A stretch of DNA of 64,000 bases from Aeromonas enteropelogenes (GTDB lineage: Bacteria > Pseudomonadota > Gammaproteobacteria > Enterobacterales > Aeromonadaceae): NCBI RefSeq assembly GCF_000819845.1, contig NZ_CDCG01000037.1:447661-511660 (forward strand), written 5' to 3'. Under the pieces are notes generated by a model. That model saw nothing but the letters and a program-made list of their open reading frames with translations, was not told the DNA's origin and ran no database searches. Position 1 is the stretch's first letter. Every line of letters begins with the position of its first letter. This document shows, in pieces, positions 33,061 through 44,060 of this stretch. Made by a program: the position numbers and the translations under genes.

Positions 33061-35688
33061 ATGGACGCCAGCCTGCTTTCCCCCCACCTGTTACCCGACG
33101 ATCAGCTCACCCGTGACAACTGCAAGGAGTACCTGAGTCGTTTCCTTGGCTGGCTGCACGCCCGCTTCGACGCCGGCGACAACATCATCGAGCTGGTCGC
33201 CACCCGCTCGGAGTACATGGATCAGCTGCTGACCCGGTTGTGGCAAAAATTCGGCTTCGACAAAACGGATCTCACCCTGATCGCGGTGGGAGGGTATGGC
33301 CGGGGTGAGCTGCACCCCCACTCCGACATCGACCTGCTGATCCTCTATGACGGGGACGAGCTGGACGAGGTGCTGGGGCTGCGCATTGGTGAATTCATCA
33401 CCCTGTTGTGGGATCTGAAACTGGAAGTGGGCCAGGCGGTACGCAACGTGGCAGAGTGCATCGAGCAGGGGCGGGCCGACATCACGGTGGCCACCAACCT
33501 GATTGAGGCGCGCTACATCACCGGCCGCCAGGCGGGGTTCCAGCAGCTCAGGGAGGCGACCGGCCCAGAACACTTCTGGCCAAGCGAGGCCTTCTTTCGC
33601 GCCAAGCGCCAGGAGCAGGCCGAACGCCACCAGCAGTTCCTCGGTACCGCCTACAAGCTCGAACCCGATCTCAAGTGCAATCCGGGGGGCCTGCGCGACA
33701 TCCAGACCCTAGCCTGGGTGGCCCGCCGCCACTTCGGCGCCACCACCCTGTTCGAGATGACCAGCCACGGTTTTCTCAATCGCGCCGAATACCGCGAACT
33801 ACTCGACTGCCAGAACTTCCTGTGGAAGGTACGCTTCGCCCTGCACATGGCCATCAACAAGGGGGACAACCGCCTGCTGTTCGATCGCCAGCGCACCGTG
33901 GCCCAGATGCTGGGGTTCGAGGGGGAAGGCAACACCCCGGTCGAGCAGATGATGAAGCGCTTCTACCAGACGGTGCGGCGAGTCTCCGAACTCAACGAGA
34001 TGTTGTTGCAGCTGTTTGACGAGGCGATCCTCGGCAACACCGCCATGGACGTGCGCCGCCTCTCCGATGAATTCCAGCTCCGTGGCCGCCTCATCGATGC
34101 GGTGGATGCCGAACTGTTTGCCCACGAGCCCGTCGCCATCCTGCGCCTCTTCTACCAGATGGCACAGCATGCCGAGATAGCGGGCATTCACTCGGCCACC
34201 TTGCGCCAGTTGCGCGAAGCGCGGCGCAAGCTCAACTGCTGGCTGCAGGATATCCCCGAGTGCCGCCGTCTGTTTATGGCGTTGTTGCGTCATCCCAATG
34301 GCATCGGCCAACCCCTCAGTCTGATGCACAAGTACGGGATCCTGGCGGCCTACCTGCCCCAGTGGAACCTCATCGTTGGCCAGATGCAGTTCGACATGTT
34401 CCATGCCTACACGGTGGACGAACATACCCACCGGCTGCTCAAGAACATCCATCAGTTTCCCAATCCGGCCAGCCGCCAGACTCACCCGCTCTGCCACGAA
34501 GTGTTTACCCGGCTGCGCAAGCCGGAGCTGCTCTATGTAGCCGCCCTGTTCCACGACATCGCCAAGGGGCGGCGCGGCGATCACTCAGAGCTCGGCGCGG
34601 TCGATGCGCTGGAGTTTTGCCAGCTGCACGGTTTTGATCGCTACGAGAGCCGGCTGGTCGCCTGGCTGGTGCGCCACCACCTGCTGATGTCGGTGACCGC
34701 CCAGCGCCGCGACATCTACGACCCAGAGGTCGTCACCGACTTTGCCCAGAAGGTGCGCGACGAACAGCATCTCGACCTGCTTTACTGCCTGACGGTGGCC
34801 GACATCTGTGCCACCAACGACACCCTGTGGAACGACTGGAAGGGCACTTTGCTGCGGGAGCTCTACTTCGCAACCCAGAAGGCGCTGCGCCAGGGGCTGG
34901 AAAACCCGCCGGACATGCGCCTGCGGATCCGCGAAAACCAGCGTCAGGCCAAGCAGATCCTGGCCCAGCGGGATGTATCGGAAGAAGCCGTCAACCGCTT
35001 GTGGGCCGACTTCAAGGCCGACTACTTCCTGCGCCACAGCCCAGAACAGATCGCCTGGCACTGCCGCCACATCATCGAACACGGCGACAACCCGGCTCCT
35101 CTGGTGATCATTGGCAAGCACCCGACCCGGGGTGGCAGCGAGGTGTTCATCTATTGTCGCGACACGCCGAATCTATTTGCCACCGTAGCCTCGGCATTGG
35201 ATCAGAAGAACCTCAACATCCACGACGCCCAGATCATGAACTCGCGCAGCAACTTCGTGCTTGATACCTTCGTGGTGCTGGAGCCGAGCGGCGAGCCTAT
35301 CAGCCCGAACCGTACCGCGCCCATCAAGAAGGCGCTGGAGAAAGCGTTGCAGGAGCCCGGCAAGCTGGTGCTGCGCAGCAAGCCGCTGTCACGACGCCAC
35401 CGCCAGTTCAGCGTGCCGACCCGGGTGGTGTTTCTGCCCCATAAGGGAGAGACCCGCCACACCCTGATGGAGCTGACGGCGCTCGATACACCAGGCTTGC
35501 TGGCCCGCATCGGCGCCGTATTCCAGCAGTGCGGGCTGTCGCTCCACGCCGCCAAGATCACCACCATAGGGGAACGGGTAGAGGACTTTTTCAGCCTCAC
35601 CAATCTGGCGGGTGATCCCCTGACGGCGGAACAACAGCTGCAACTGGAAGAGCGGCTGGTGCACCAGCTCAATCCGCAGCAATCCTGA
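33061..35688 (+). CDS. glnD: PII uridylyltransferase / uridylyl-removing enzyme
   Basis: The nitrogen sensor that uridylylates PII under nitrogen limitation and removes UMP when glutamine is high. It has 875 residues: a nucleotidyltransferase domain with the GGYGRGELHPHSDIDLLIL motif near residue 78, an HD hydrolase domain (AALFHDIAKGRRGDHSE near residue 495), and two C-terminal ACT domains (for example TALDTPGLLARIGAVF). It lies between map and dapD as in E. coli. Confidence 0.98.
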   Translation: MDASLLSPHLLPDDQLTRDNCKEYLSRFLGWLHARFDAGDNIIELVATRSEYMDQLLTRLWQKFGFDKTDLTLIAVGGYGRGELHPHSDIDLLILYDGDELDEVLGLRIGEFITLLWDLKLEVGQAVRNVAECIEQGRADITVATNLIEARYITGRQAGFQQLREATGPEHFWPSEAFFRAKRQEQAERHQQFLGTAYKLEPDLKCNPGGLRDIQTLAWVARRHFGATTLFEMTSHGFLNRAEYRELLDCQNFLWKVRFALHMAINKGDNRLLFDRQRTVAQMLGFEGEGNTPVEQMMKRFYQTVRRVSELNEMLLQLFDEAILGNTAMDVRRLSDEFQLRGRLIDAVDAELFAHEPVAILRLFYQMAQHAEIAGIHSATLRQLREARRKLNCWLQDIPECRRLFMALLRHPNGIGQPLSLMHKYGILAAYLPQWNLIVGQMQFDMFHAYTVDEHTHRLLKNIHQFPNPASRQTHPLCHEVFTRLRKPELLYVAALFHDIAKGRRGDHSELGAVDALEFCQLHGFDRYESRLVAWLVRHHLLMSVTAQRRDIYDPEVVTDFAQKVRDEQHLDLLYCLTVADICATNDTLWNDWKGTLLRELYFATQKALRQGLENPPDMRLRIRENQRQAKQILAQRDVSEEAVNRLWADFKADYFLRHSPEQIAWHCRHIIEHGDNPAPLVIIGKHPTRGGSEVFIYCRDTPNLFATVASALDQKNLNIHDAQIMNSRSNFVLDTFVVLEPSGEPISPNRTAPIKKALEKALQEPGKLVLRSKPLSRRHRQFSVPTRVVFLPHKGETRHTLMELTALDTPGLLARIGAVFQQCGLSLHAAKITTIGERVEDFFSLTNLAGDPLTAEQQLQLEERLVHQLNPQQS

Positions 35689-35872
35689 CTGTGACGTGAG
35701 CAAAAAACCCTCGCAAGAGACTGTTTACAGAGCGTTTTTACCCTGAGAAACCAGAGGCCTCACCAGGGGTGACACAGAAATGGCCACAAGACTGAAGAAA
35801 TCGGGTTTCCCCTCTTAAACACGATCGGAAAAGTGTGATACAACAAACAGAATTTTTTAAAGGAAACCTGTC

Positions 35873-36700
35873 ATGACCGAGTTGCAACAGATCATTGAAT
35901 CGGCCTTCGAGCGCCGCGACACCATCACCCCGGGCACAGTGGATAGCGCCACCAGATCCGCCATCCTGCAAGCCATCGACCTGCTGGACTCCGGCAAGGC
36001 CCGTGTTGCCGAGAAGATTGCCGGCGAGTGGGTCGTCCACCAGTGGCTGAAGAAGGCAGTGCTGCTCTCGTTTCGCATCAACGACAACGGCATCATCAAG
36101 GGTGACGATGCCCAGTACTACGACAAGGTTCCCCTCAAGTTTTCCAACTACACCGAAGAGCAGTTCCGCGAAGCGGGTGTGCGTGTGGTGCCGCCGGCGA
36201 CCGCCCGCAAAGGCTCCTTCATCGCCCCCAATACCGTGCTGATGCCCTCCTACGTCAACATCGGTGCCTACGTTGACGAAGGTACCATGGTCGACACCTG
36301 GGCCACCGTCGGCTCCTGTGCCCAGATCGGCAAGAACGTCCACCTCTCCGGCGGCGTCGGCATCGGCGGCGTGCTGGAACCATTGCAGGCCAACCCGACC
36401 ATCATCGAGGACAACTGCTTCATCGGCGCCCGTTCCGAGGTGGTTGAGGGCGTTATCGTGGAAGAAGGCTCCGTCATCTCCATGGGCGTCTTCATCGGCC
36501 AGTCCACCCGCATCTATGACCGCGAAACCGGCGAAATTCACTACGGCCGCGTACCGGCGGGTTCCGTTGTGGTTTCCGGCTCCCTGCCCTCCAAATGCGG
36601 CAAGTACAGCCTGTACGCTGCGGTGATCGTCAAGAAAGTCGATGCCAAGACTCGCGCCAAGGTGGGCATCAATGCCCTGCTGCGCTCCATCGACGAGTAA
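35873..36700 (+). CDS. dapD: 2,3,4,5-tetrahydropyridine-2,6-dicarboxylate N-succinyltransferase
   Basis: Succinylates tetrahydrodipicolinate in the lysine/diaminopimelate pathway. It has 275 residues. After a helical N-terminus ([16 protein letters not shown]) comes a left-handed beta-helix of hexapeptide repeats (for example [25 protein letters not shown]), then [18 protein letters not shown] precedes the ATG. It has its own terminator. Confidence 0.98.
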   Translation: MTELQQIIESAFERRDTITPGTVDSATRSAILQAIDLLDSGKARVAEKIAGEWVVHQWLKKAVLLSFRINDNGIIKGDDAQYYDKVPLKFSNYTEEQFREAGVRVVPPATARKGSFIAPNTVLMPSYVNIGAYVDEGTMVDTWATVGSCAQIGKNVHLSGGVGIGGVLEPLQANPTIIEDNCFIGARSEVVEGVIVEEGSVISMGVFIGQSTRIYDRETGEIHYGRVPAGSVVVSGSLPSKCGKYSLYAAVIVKKVDAKTRAKVGINALLRSIDE

Positions 36701-36714
36701 CTGGCAGACCTTTG

Positions 36715-36744
36715 AAAAAGAGCGCCTGATGGCGCTCTTTTTTT
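36715..36744 (+). terminator. dapD terminator
   Basis: GAGCGCC pairs with GGCGCTC around TGAT, flanked by A5 and a seven-T run. Confidence 0.9.
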
Positions 36745-36904
36745 ATCGTCGAAGAATGCTCGTCGGTGCATCTCGCATGATGTTCGGAGAAGGCAGAAAG
36801 GGCCTTTTGAACCCCATTTGGATTTTGGCGCCCCTGTCACAGGCAAGCCACACCCGCTCGGTTAAGATAGATGACACAGGATCGTTTCAAACCAAGGAAG
36901 CCTG

Positions 36905-37288
36905 ATGTACGAGAATCTGAAGAGCCTGGGGATCCAGGATCCCGCCTCCGTCGACAGCTACACCCTGCGCCAGGAGGCCAACCACGATATCCTCAAGATC
37001 TACTTCAAGAAGCAGAAAGGCGAGTTCTTCGCCAAGAGCGTGAAATTCAAATACCCCCGCCAGCGCAAGACCATGCTGGTCGACTCGGGTACCCATGAGT
37101 ACAAGGATGTCACCGAGATCAACGCCAATCTCAAGTATGTGGTGGACGAGCTGGACAACCTGACTCAGGGCGTGCACGTTCAGGCCGATCCGGATATCAA
37201 GCAGAAGATCCTGCGCGACCTGCGCCACCTGGAAAAAGTGGTGCAAAACAAGATCAGCGAAATCGAGCGGGACCTCGAAAAGCTGTAA
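36905..37288 (+). CDS. yaeH: UPF0325 / DUF3461 protein YaeH
   Basis: A 127-residue conserved cytoplasmic protein of unknown function (YaeH/UPF0325). [27 protein letters not shown] and [15 protein letters not shown] closely match the E. coli protein as I remember it, and the C-terminus is a charged helix ([13 protein letters not shown]). AAGGAAG lies just before the ATG. dapD-yaeH adjacency is shared with E. coli. Confidence 0.92.
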   Translation: MYENLKSLGIQDPASVDSYTLRQEANHDILKIYFKKQKGEFFAKSVKFKYPRQRKTMLVDSGTHEYKDVTEINANLKYVVDELDNLTQGVHVQADPDIKQKILRDLRHLEKVVQNKISEIERDLEKL

Positions 37289-37302
37289 TCCTCCTCTTCC
37301 CC

Positions 37303-37328
37303 AAAGAGCGCCCTGATGGCGCTCTTTT
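37303..37328 (+). terminator. yaeH terminator
   Basis: AAAGAGCGCC pairs with GGCGCTCTTT around CTGAT, followed by further T. It is nearly the same hairpin as the dapD terminator. Confidence 0.88.
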
Positions 37329-37464
37329 TATTGCCCTACACGCAGAATCCACATCACTGTCTCCACTCTCGAGGCAAACACCTGCTCTCCAAACAGAAAA
37401 AACGGTGAATCACCTCATTTCCGCTTATCTGGCACGGCAACCCTCTACACCCCAGCTACAAAAC

Positions 37465-37491
37465 GGAAAAAGGGAGGCTTGCGCCTCCCTT
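37465..37491 (-). terminator. ptsG terminator
   Basis: AAGGGAGGC pairs with GCCTCCCTT around TTGC. On the minus strand it runs into TTTTTCCG. Confidence 0.85.
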
Positions 37492-37520
37492 TTCGGAACT
37501 CCAGGATTCAAACAACCGGA

Positions 37521-39041
<1,521 letters not shown>

Positions 39042-39042
39042 T

Positions 39043-39061
39043 TATTTTGACCATCAAAATA
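39043..39061 (-). promoter_or_regulatory. Operator-like palindrome upstream of ptsG
   Basis: TATTTTGA-CCA-TCAAAATA is a perfect 8-3-8 inverted repeat, 92-110 bases before the ptsG ATG, overlapping a TATATT -10-like hexamer. The AT-rich arms resemble ROK-family (Mlc/NagC) operators, but the regulator is a guess. The rest of the 420-base gap is AT-rich, with two copies of AGATAAATTAC at 39164 and 39200. Confidence 0.5.
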
Positions 39062-39306
39062 TAACCCACCGGGTAATAAATTGCTGCTTTCGAAGAGAGA
39101 GGAATATTGAATTTGGAGGGGAGATCACAACTTGTTTGGCTGCAATAAAATCTTATTTTCACAAGATAAATTACTGCACGATAAGTCTATTACACAAATA
39201 GATAAATTACAGTTTCGCTTTGTATTTTAATAAATCCAAATATATCCACAGGAAACACAGTGTAACATTATGTAACCAACTCCTTTTTATTATTACAGTC
39301 TACCGA

Positions 39307-39340
39307 TTAAAAAGGCCTCCAACAAGGGAGGCCTTAAAAA
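39307..39340 (-). terminator. malM terminator
   Basis: AAGGCCTCC pairs with GGAGGCCTT around a six-base loop, with T on both sides of the helix. It closes the lamB-malM operon. Confidence 0.85.
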
Positions 39341-39372
39341 TATATTACTCAGTCAAGAAGTCGGGTTAATCC

Positions 39373-40338
39373 CTACTTTTGAGAACGCTTTACCGCATCG
39401 ACGAACACCGCCTTGGCCTTGCTGGAACCGGCACGCTCAGCTTCGCTGACCAGCTGCATCGCCTTGTCGATATCACCGGCATTGACCGCTTTCTCGATCT
39501 GGGATTGATAGAAGGCTTCGGTTTCACTTAGCATCGCCGGAGCTGGCTTGGCCGCGACCTTGGTCGCCGTTGCAGCTGCAGTCGTAGTCACCACACCTGC
39601 TGCTTGTTGGCCTTGGCTCATCGCTACCTTGTCGGCATATTCGGGTTTGAATACCGCTTCAAGGCCGCTGCCTTTGGCCATATCTTTCACCTTGATCTGT
39701 ACCAATCCCCATGGCGAATGAGGGATAACAGGATCCTTGATGTCCGGTTCTACAGTCCCATTTGCGCGAGCGAATGCCTTGGAGGGATGCAATATGGTGG
39801 TACTGGTGGAAAGCTCATCCGCCGGTGCATAAATGATCATATAGGTCTCACTGTCCGCGTTGCCAGGCATACTGCGGTCAACAAATACACGCCCTTCTAT
39901 CCGATCATTATCCAGCAGATGCGCCGGCTGATAGCTGAATACTGATTCACCAAGGACACGGGTTACCTTGAATTGGCTATCCAACATGATGACCTTGGGC
40001 ACCATCACTGTTTTACTTACCTGAGACGCAATACCGATAGCCAGATTTCCAGTATTGACGGGCAGGCGATAAGCGGCAAAGTAACTCATGCCCTCTTCAA
40101 ACTGAAAGCTGGGCTGTTTGCCATCAACCACCAGCAAGGTATCTCCTTCCGGTAAAGATGCATAACTAAAATCATTGAATGACTTGCAGCAACTGACTGC
40201 CTGCAACAACGCCTGCTTAGCTTGTTCAGCGTTGTTCAACACCGATGCATGCTCCTGAGTCGGAACCACCATACTGCCAGCACAACCAGCCAACAGCGCA
40301 GTAACCATAGCCGTGATAGACATCTTTACCAGTTTCAT
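39373..40338 (-). CDS. malM: Maltose operon periplasmic lipoprotein MalM
   Basis: A 321-residue MalM-family protein of unclear role in maltodextrin uptake. The N-terminus has a lipoprotein signal with lipobox LLAGC (lipidated Cys19). Family stretches include CCKSFNDFSYASLPEGD and FVDRSMPGNADSETYMIIY. An Ala/Thr-rich linker at about residues 245-270 precedes a helical C-terminal tail. It is the second gene after lamB, with a strong hairpin between. No malK gene is adjacent. Confidence 0.9.
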   Translation of the reverse strand: MKLVKMSITAMVTALLAGCAGSMVVPTQEHASVLNNAEQAKQALLQAVSCCKSFNDFSYASLPEGDTLLVVDGKQPSFQFEEGMSYFAAYRLPVNTGNLAIGIASQVSKTVMVPKVIMLDSQFKVTRVLGESVFSYQPAHLLDNDRIEGRVFVDRSMPGNADSETYMIIYAPADELSTSTTILHPSKAFARANGTVEPDIKDPVIPHSPWGLVQIKVKDMAKGSGLEAVFKPEYADKVAMSQGQQAAGVVTTTAAATATKVAAKPAPAMLSETEAFYQSQIEKAVNAGDIDKAMQLVSEAERAGSSKAKAVFVDAVKRSQK

Positions 40339-40381
40339 TCTTCTTATCTCCCTAACCCGGTTACCGTACCCGGTGAAACAA

Positions 40382-40405
40382 CACTGCCCCCATATGGGGG
40401 CAGTG
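40382..40405 (-). repeat. Perfect hairpin between lamB and malM
   Basis: CACTGCCCCC and GGGGGCAGTG pair perfectly around ATAT, 24 bases after the lamB stop. There is no proper T-run on the minus strand. It probably stabilises the abundant lamB mRNA and reduces malM expression. Confidence 0.65.
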
Positions 40406-40428
40406 GTTAACTTAACTTAAACAGCGGC

Positions 40429-41727
40429 TTACCACCACGCTTCTGCTTGGACACCAAAGTTCCAAGTATCTTTGGATGTGTTGCTGTTGTAAGGAGTGCC
40501 TGCCATATCGTTGTCGTCCAACGCTACATAAGAAGCAAATACTCGGATTTCAGGGCGAGCCCAGAAACTGGAACCAGCAGACCAGGCTTGTGCCAGAGTC
40601 AGCTTGTAACCGGAATCTTTAGCTTCAGTGCCGTCATTGGATTTGTTGGCATCTTTAAAGTAACCACCTTCAAAGATTGTTTTGTTGAAATCATCCCACT
40701 TGAACATCGGACGCGCTACAACAGACATGGTTTCCCACTTGTCGTTGCCATCCCACATTTCATTGCCTACGCCGTACACCAGCTGGTGACCCATCTCCCA
40801 GGAGTTACCCATGGGGATCACACCCCAGTTGATGATCCGGAAACCATCGGCGCCATCTTTGGCTTCAGCACCGTACCAGGAGCCATCACCATAAAACGCC
40901 ATTGTTTTGGAATAACCCTCTGTACCGTATTGCAGTACAGTTTTGTTGAAGCCACCCAACACTCCCGCAGTCAGTTCTGCAGTCAACATGACACCATCTT
41001 TGGCGTTTTTATATTGAGCATTGGTAGAATCTTTTTGAGCATCTGTCGGGTTAACCAACGCATAATCAACACCAACTTCCAAAGAGGCGTCTTGCCACAG
41101 AGGAATACCTGCATAACGCAGATCCAGAGTGTTAACATCCATGCCTTCAAACTTGGTCCAACCGTCTTTACCATCCCAACCACGGTCATTGCGAACCCAG
41201 GCGAAGGAAAGTTTGCCAGGACCGGCCTGAACGCCTTCAATACCAGCACCGGCACCGGAGATATTCCAGTAGTAGAAGTCGGAGATATGAATGTCGTGAC
41301 GCTGGTAGTAACGCTTACCGGCCCACAGCGTGGCTTCAGGTGCAAAGTTCAACAGTCCTTTGGCTTGTACGTTGAATTGACGCAGAGCAAATTCTGAATC
41401 GCCATTGCACTGTTTTTCATCAAAATTACATACCGAGCTAGTACCTTCCCAATCATTGGACCCATTGGATGCCATTGCGAACATGGAATCAACGTAGAAA
41501 GTTTTACCATCCTTGTTAAATACTTCTTGGCCCAGTTGAACCTCACCATAAGTGTCGTCTTCATTACCCAGACGACCAACCTTTTGTTTACTCAGGGTCT
41601 GCATGTCTCCATCACTGGAAACACCGACACCGGAACGGAAGTAACCGTGGAAATCTACGGCAAAGGCGGCTTGGGAAGCCAGGGCGGCAGTAACAGCTGC
41701 TGCAATCGGGAGCCACTTCATTTTCAT
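40429..41727 (-). CDS. lamB: Maltoporin LamB
   Basis: An outer-membrane maltodextrin-specific porin of 432 residues, an 18-stranded barrel trimer by family. The signal peptide is [23 protein letters not shown], followed by [12 protein letters not shown], a hallmark of the family. The protein ends in aromatic residues (VQAEAWW). I chose the second ATG because AGGA is eight bases before it and only two before the upstream one. A class II CRP promoter is visible. It is transcribed with malM. Confidence 0.95.
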   Translation of the reverse strand: MKMKWLPIAAAVTAALASQAAFAVDFHGYFRSGVGVSSDGDMQTLSKQKVGRLGNEDDTYGEVQLGQEVFNKDGKTFYVDSMFAMASNGSNDWEGTSSVCNFDEKQCNGDSEFALRQFNVQAKGLLNFAPEATLWAGKRYYQRHDIHISDFYYWNISGAGAGIEGVQAGPGKLSFAWVRNDRGWDGKDGWTKFEGMDVNTLDLRYAGIPLWQDASLEVGVDYALVNPTDAQKDSTNAQYKNAKDGVMLTAELTAGVLGGFNKTVLQYGTEGYSKTMAFYGDGSWYGAEAKDGADGFRIINWGVIPMGNSWEMGHQLVYGVGNEMWDGNDKWETMSVVARPMFKWDDFNKTIFEGGYFKDANKSNDGTEAKDSGYKLTLAQAWSAGSSFWARPEIRVFASYVALDDNDMAGTPYNSNTSKDTWNFGVQAEAWW

Positions 41728-41819
41728 TGTCATATTCCTTATTTCCCGCTGTGAGGAGTGTGATCCTGAATATTCAACTTCATATCACCAGGCAATCCTG
41801 CAGGTGATAACCGAGGTCG

Positions 41820-41862
41820 ATTATAGGGAGCGCATATCGCGACAAATATGAGCAGACTCACA
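41820..41862 (-). promoter_or_regulatory. lamB promoter with class II CRP site
   Basis: TATGA-GCAGAC-TCACA (41847-41862) matches 9 of 10 CRP positions with A/T flanks. A perfect TATAAT -10 lies at 41825-41820 on the minus strand. A start near 41813 puts the CRP centre at -41.5, the exact class II spacing, with an 86-base leader. No convincing MalT box (GGATGA) was found. Confidence 0.75.
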
Positions 41863-41997
41863 AAATGGCGACAAATCGCTCGGCAAACGTTAGTGGCGCC
41901 AAAAGGAAGTAAAAACAGAGAAAACTGAGCAATAAAACACCGCCAAAACACACAAAATGCAAATAACATTGCACTTGAAATCGGTACCAACAATTAA

Positions 41998-42013
41998 TTT
42001 GCTTCTAAGCAAA
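41998..42013. repeat. Palindrome TTTGCTT-CT-AAGCAAA
   Basis: A perfect 7-2-7 inverted repeat in the 530-base gap upstream of lamB, about 185 bases beyond the predicted lamB start. It looks like an operator. No regulator can be named. Confidence 0.35.
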
Positions 42014-42164
42014 AGTGAATATTTGTGCATCCTTTTTTAAAAACATGACTGAAATCGCTTTCATGATTGAACTTTTATTTCCTCGTTGTGTCGCGGCCTC
42101 TGGGCACTAAATGAGCGGGATAACTTTTTAGCATCTTGAAATAGATACCTTACAGGGGAGAAAT

Positions 42165-42191
42165 ATGGATACCAATTGGGTTGGCGGATAG
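42165..42191 (+). other. Possible eight-codon mini-ORF with strong ribosome site
   Basis: AGGGGAG is placed four bases before ATG, followed by codons for MDTNWVGG and TAG, then eight bases on a terminator hairpin. It could be a leader peptide, part of a small RNA, or chance. No promoter was identified confidently. Confidence 0.25.
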
Positions 42192-42198
42192 TGAAAAT

Positions 42199-42233
42199 AA
42201 AAATCCCCTGTGGCAAACCGACAGGGGATTTTT
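42199..42233. terminator. Bidirectional terminator downstream of yqcA
   Basis: AAAAATCCCCTG pairs with CAGGGGATTTTT over an 11-base loop. It terminates leftward yqcA and any rightward transcript carrying the mini-ORF. Confidence 0.85.
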
Positions 42234-42255
42234 ATGGCGCTATTTAACAAGCAAT

Positions 42256-42696
42256 TCAGGGCTGAAACGTCCACTCCTTGAGCCAGGAAAGTGCCACCTG
42301 CTCGGGTTCATCATGAAGGGTGGCATCCAGTTCAAGGCGGGGGATCACAGCGCTCGCCCCCAACTCTTGCAGCTGCTCGTCAAGACGACGGCCGGCCCCG
42401 CAGAAATGCTCGTAGCTACTGTCACCCATGGCGATCAGGGCATAGCGCAACCCCTTGAGCCAGGGCGCCCGATCGGCCAGATCGCTGGCAAAAGGTTGCA
42501 GATTGGGCGGAATATCTCCCTGCCCCGTGGTGGCACTCACCAGCAACAAAAAACGGCCGGGGTCTATGTCCTCCAGCCGAGCCTCTTCATGCAGGGCACA
42601 CTGGTGCCCCTTGCGTTCAAGCTCGTCCGTCAGCGTCTCGGCCACCAGCATGGCCGCACCATAGACGGTTCCCACCACAATATCGATCTGCGCCAC
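42256..42696 (-). CDS. yqcA: Flavodoxin YqcA (GTG start)
   Basis: A short-chain flavodoxin, 146 residues. The FMN phosphate-binding loop near the N-terminus reads VGTVYGAA, then SATTGQGDIPPNL and ALIAMGDSSYEHFCGAG contact the flavin ring in family members. The start is GTG, with AGGAGG six bases upstream; no ATG fits. The neighbour order yqcA-truC-yqcC is conserved in E. coli. MioC is a paralogue and an alternative name, but the context favours YqcA. Confidence 0.92.
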   Translation of the reverse strand: MAQIDIVVGTVYGAAMLVAETLTDELERKGHQCALHEEARLEDIDPGRFLLLVSATTGQGDIPPNLQPFASDLADRAPWLKGLRYALIAMGDSSYEHFCGAGRRLDEQLQELGASAVIPRLELDATLHDEPEQVALSWLKEWTFQP

Positions 42697-42778
42697 TACC
42701 TGCCTCCTGCACGCACTTGTTGTCGGTATAATCACCGACTCTATCAGCAAGCAGACCGGGGATGCCACCGAATGAGGC

Positions 42779-43519
42779 TCAGTAATCGCTCTCGCTGGCG
42801 GGCCAACCCAGTTCGGCAAACAGCTGCAGCACGTCCTGACCGAGGGGGGCCTGGATGCGCATCGGCACCTTCAACACCGGATGCTCAAAGCTCAGGGTGC
42901 GCGCCACCAGCAGCAGGCGCTCACAGCCATATTGCTCGCGAAAGAAGCGGTTATGGCGACCATCACCGTGGGTGGTATCACCGACGATGGGGTGGAACAG
43001 ATGATCCAGGTGGCGGCGCAGCTGGTGCTTGCGACCTGTCTTCGGGAACAGTTTGACCAGGCTGTAACGGCTGGTAGGGTGTTTCTTGGAGACGGCATAA
43101 GGCAGCTCGACGCTGTGCAGACGCCGGAAGGTGGTGACGGCCTCCTGGGCCGGACGATCCGGGTCACTCATGGCGTCGGCTATCTTGTCCAGCTGCTCCT
43201 TGAGGGGATAGTCGATCACCCCCTGCTCGGGCGCCCAGCCCCGCACCAGCGCCAGGTACTCCTTTTGTACCTGGCGATTGGCAAACGCCTCGGTCAGGGT
43301 GCGGGCCACGGCTGGATCCAGCGCAAACAGCAGCACCCCGGAGGTGGGACGATCGAGGCGATGAACCGGGTAGACATGGCGGCCCCCGATCAGATCCCGG
43401 GTCATCTGCATGGCAAAGCGGGTTTCGGCCTTGTCCAGCCAGCTGCGGTGTACCAGCAGGCCGGAGGGCTTATTGACCGCCACCAGCCAGTCATCCTGAT
43501 AAAGCAGGGTCAGGCTCAT
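42779..43519 (-). CDS. truC: tRNA pseudouridine(65) synthase TruC
   Basis: Makes pseudouridine 65 in tRNA. It has 246 residues in the RluA family. Catalytic Asp56 lies in YPVHRLDRPTSGVLLF, and the C-terminal part has TGRKHQLRRHLDHL. Its start overlaps the yqcC stop by four bases (ATGA), so they are coupled. yqcA follows after about 80 bases. Confidence 0.95.
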   Translation of the reverse strand: MSLTLLYQDDWLVAVNKPSGLLVHRSWLDKAETRFAMQMTRDLIGGRHVYPVHRLDRPTSGVLLFALDPAVARTLTEAFANRQVQKEYLALVRGWAPEQGVIDYPLKEQLDKIADAMSDPDRPAQEAVTTFRRLHSVELPYAVSKKHPTSRYSLVKLFPKTGRKHQLRRHLDHLFHPIVGDTTHGDGRHNRFFREQYGCERLLLVARTLSFEHPVLKVPMRIQAPLGQDVLQLFAELGWPASESDY

Positions 43520-43851
43520 TTTTCCACCACTTTGCCGGAAAGCAGCAGATCGAAACGGGCGATGAGGCGCAGCAGATCTGCCACCTCGGCGAGCTCCTCT
43601 TTATAGACTTCGCTGGCCATGGGATAGATGGAGACGTTGCTCGGCAACGGGGCCTGCAGCAGCACCAGCTGCTCCATGCGCGGGATCAGCACGAACTGCA
43701 GCCACTGATCGAAGCTCAGGGTATCGACACAAAAAGGCAGGGTGCTCGCCAGCGCCTCCTCGCCAGGGTGTTCGGCTTGCCAGCGTTCGAGGCGTTGCAA
43801 CTCGGCGGTGAGTTCCCCCAACAGGCCAGCTACCAGCAAATATTGATTCAT
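43516..43851 (-). CDS. yqcC: YqcC family protein (DUF446)
   Basis: A 111-residue small soluble, mostly helical protein of the YqcC/DUF446 family, function unknown. It contains CVDTLSFDQWLQFVLIPRM, a typical stretch. I placed the start at MNQYLLVAGLL, preceded by GAGAGCGAG; the frame upstream does not resemble the family. First gene of the yqcC-truC-yqcA run. The 208-base gap to the divergent DUF3549 gene shows no feature I can name. Confidence 0.9.
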   Translation of the reverse strand: MNQYLLVAGLLGELTAELQRLERWQAEHPGEEALASTLPFCVDTLSFDQWLQFVLIPRMEQLVLLQAPLPSNVSIYPMASEVYKEELAEVADLLRLIARFDLLLSGKVVEK

Positions 43852-44060
43852 CTCGCTCTCTTCCTCTTCACCACGGGTTGATCCTTGGGCGGCGAACATG
43901 ACGCGATCGCCTGGCGGCCGGACCGGGCCTGCCGCCGTCAAAAAAGGGCGATACTATACACCTCGCCCCGCACGGCTGCCATGGCGAACCGTGGCAACCA
44001 CTGGCGATCCTCGGCGAGGGCCTTATAATCGGCCCGCATCACCCAAAGCCGGATTACACC

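Noticed and set aside
35689..35872. CRP site upstream of dapD (TGTGATACAACAAACA near the start)
   Set aside because: Only the left half matches; the right half is poor and no promoter spacing supports it.
36715..37328. Nearly identical hairpins after dapD and yaeH as a possible repeat family
   Set aside because: Both are ordinary GAGCGCC/GGCGCTC terminators with T-runs; similarity is expected of common terminator sequences.
41728..42198. MalT boxes (GGATGA-type) upstream of lamB
   Set aside because: Only a single imperfect GGATGC was found; MalT normally needs several ordered boxes.
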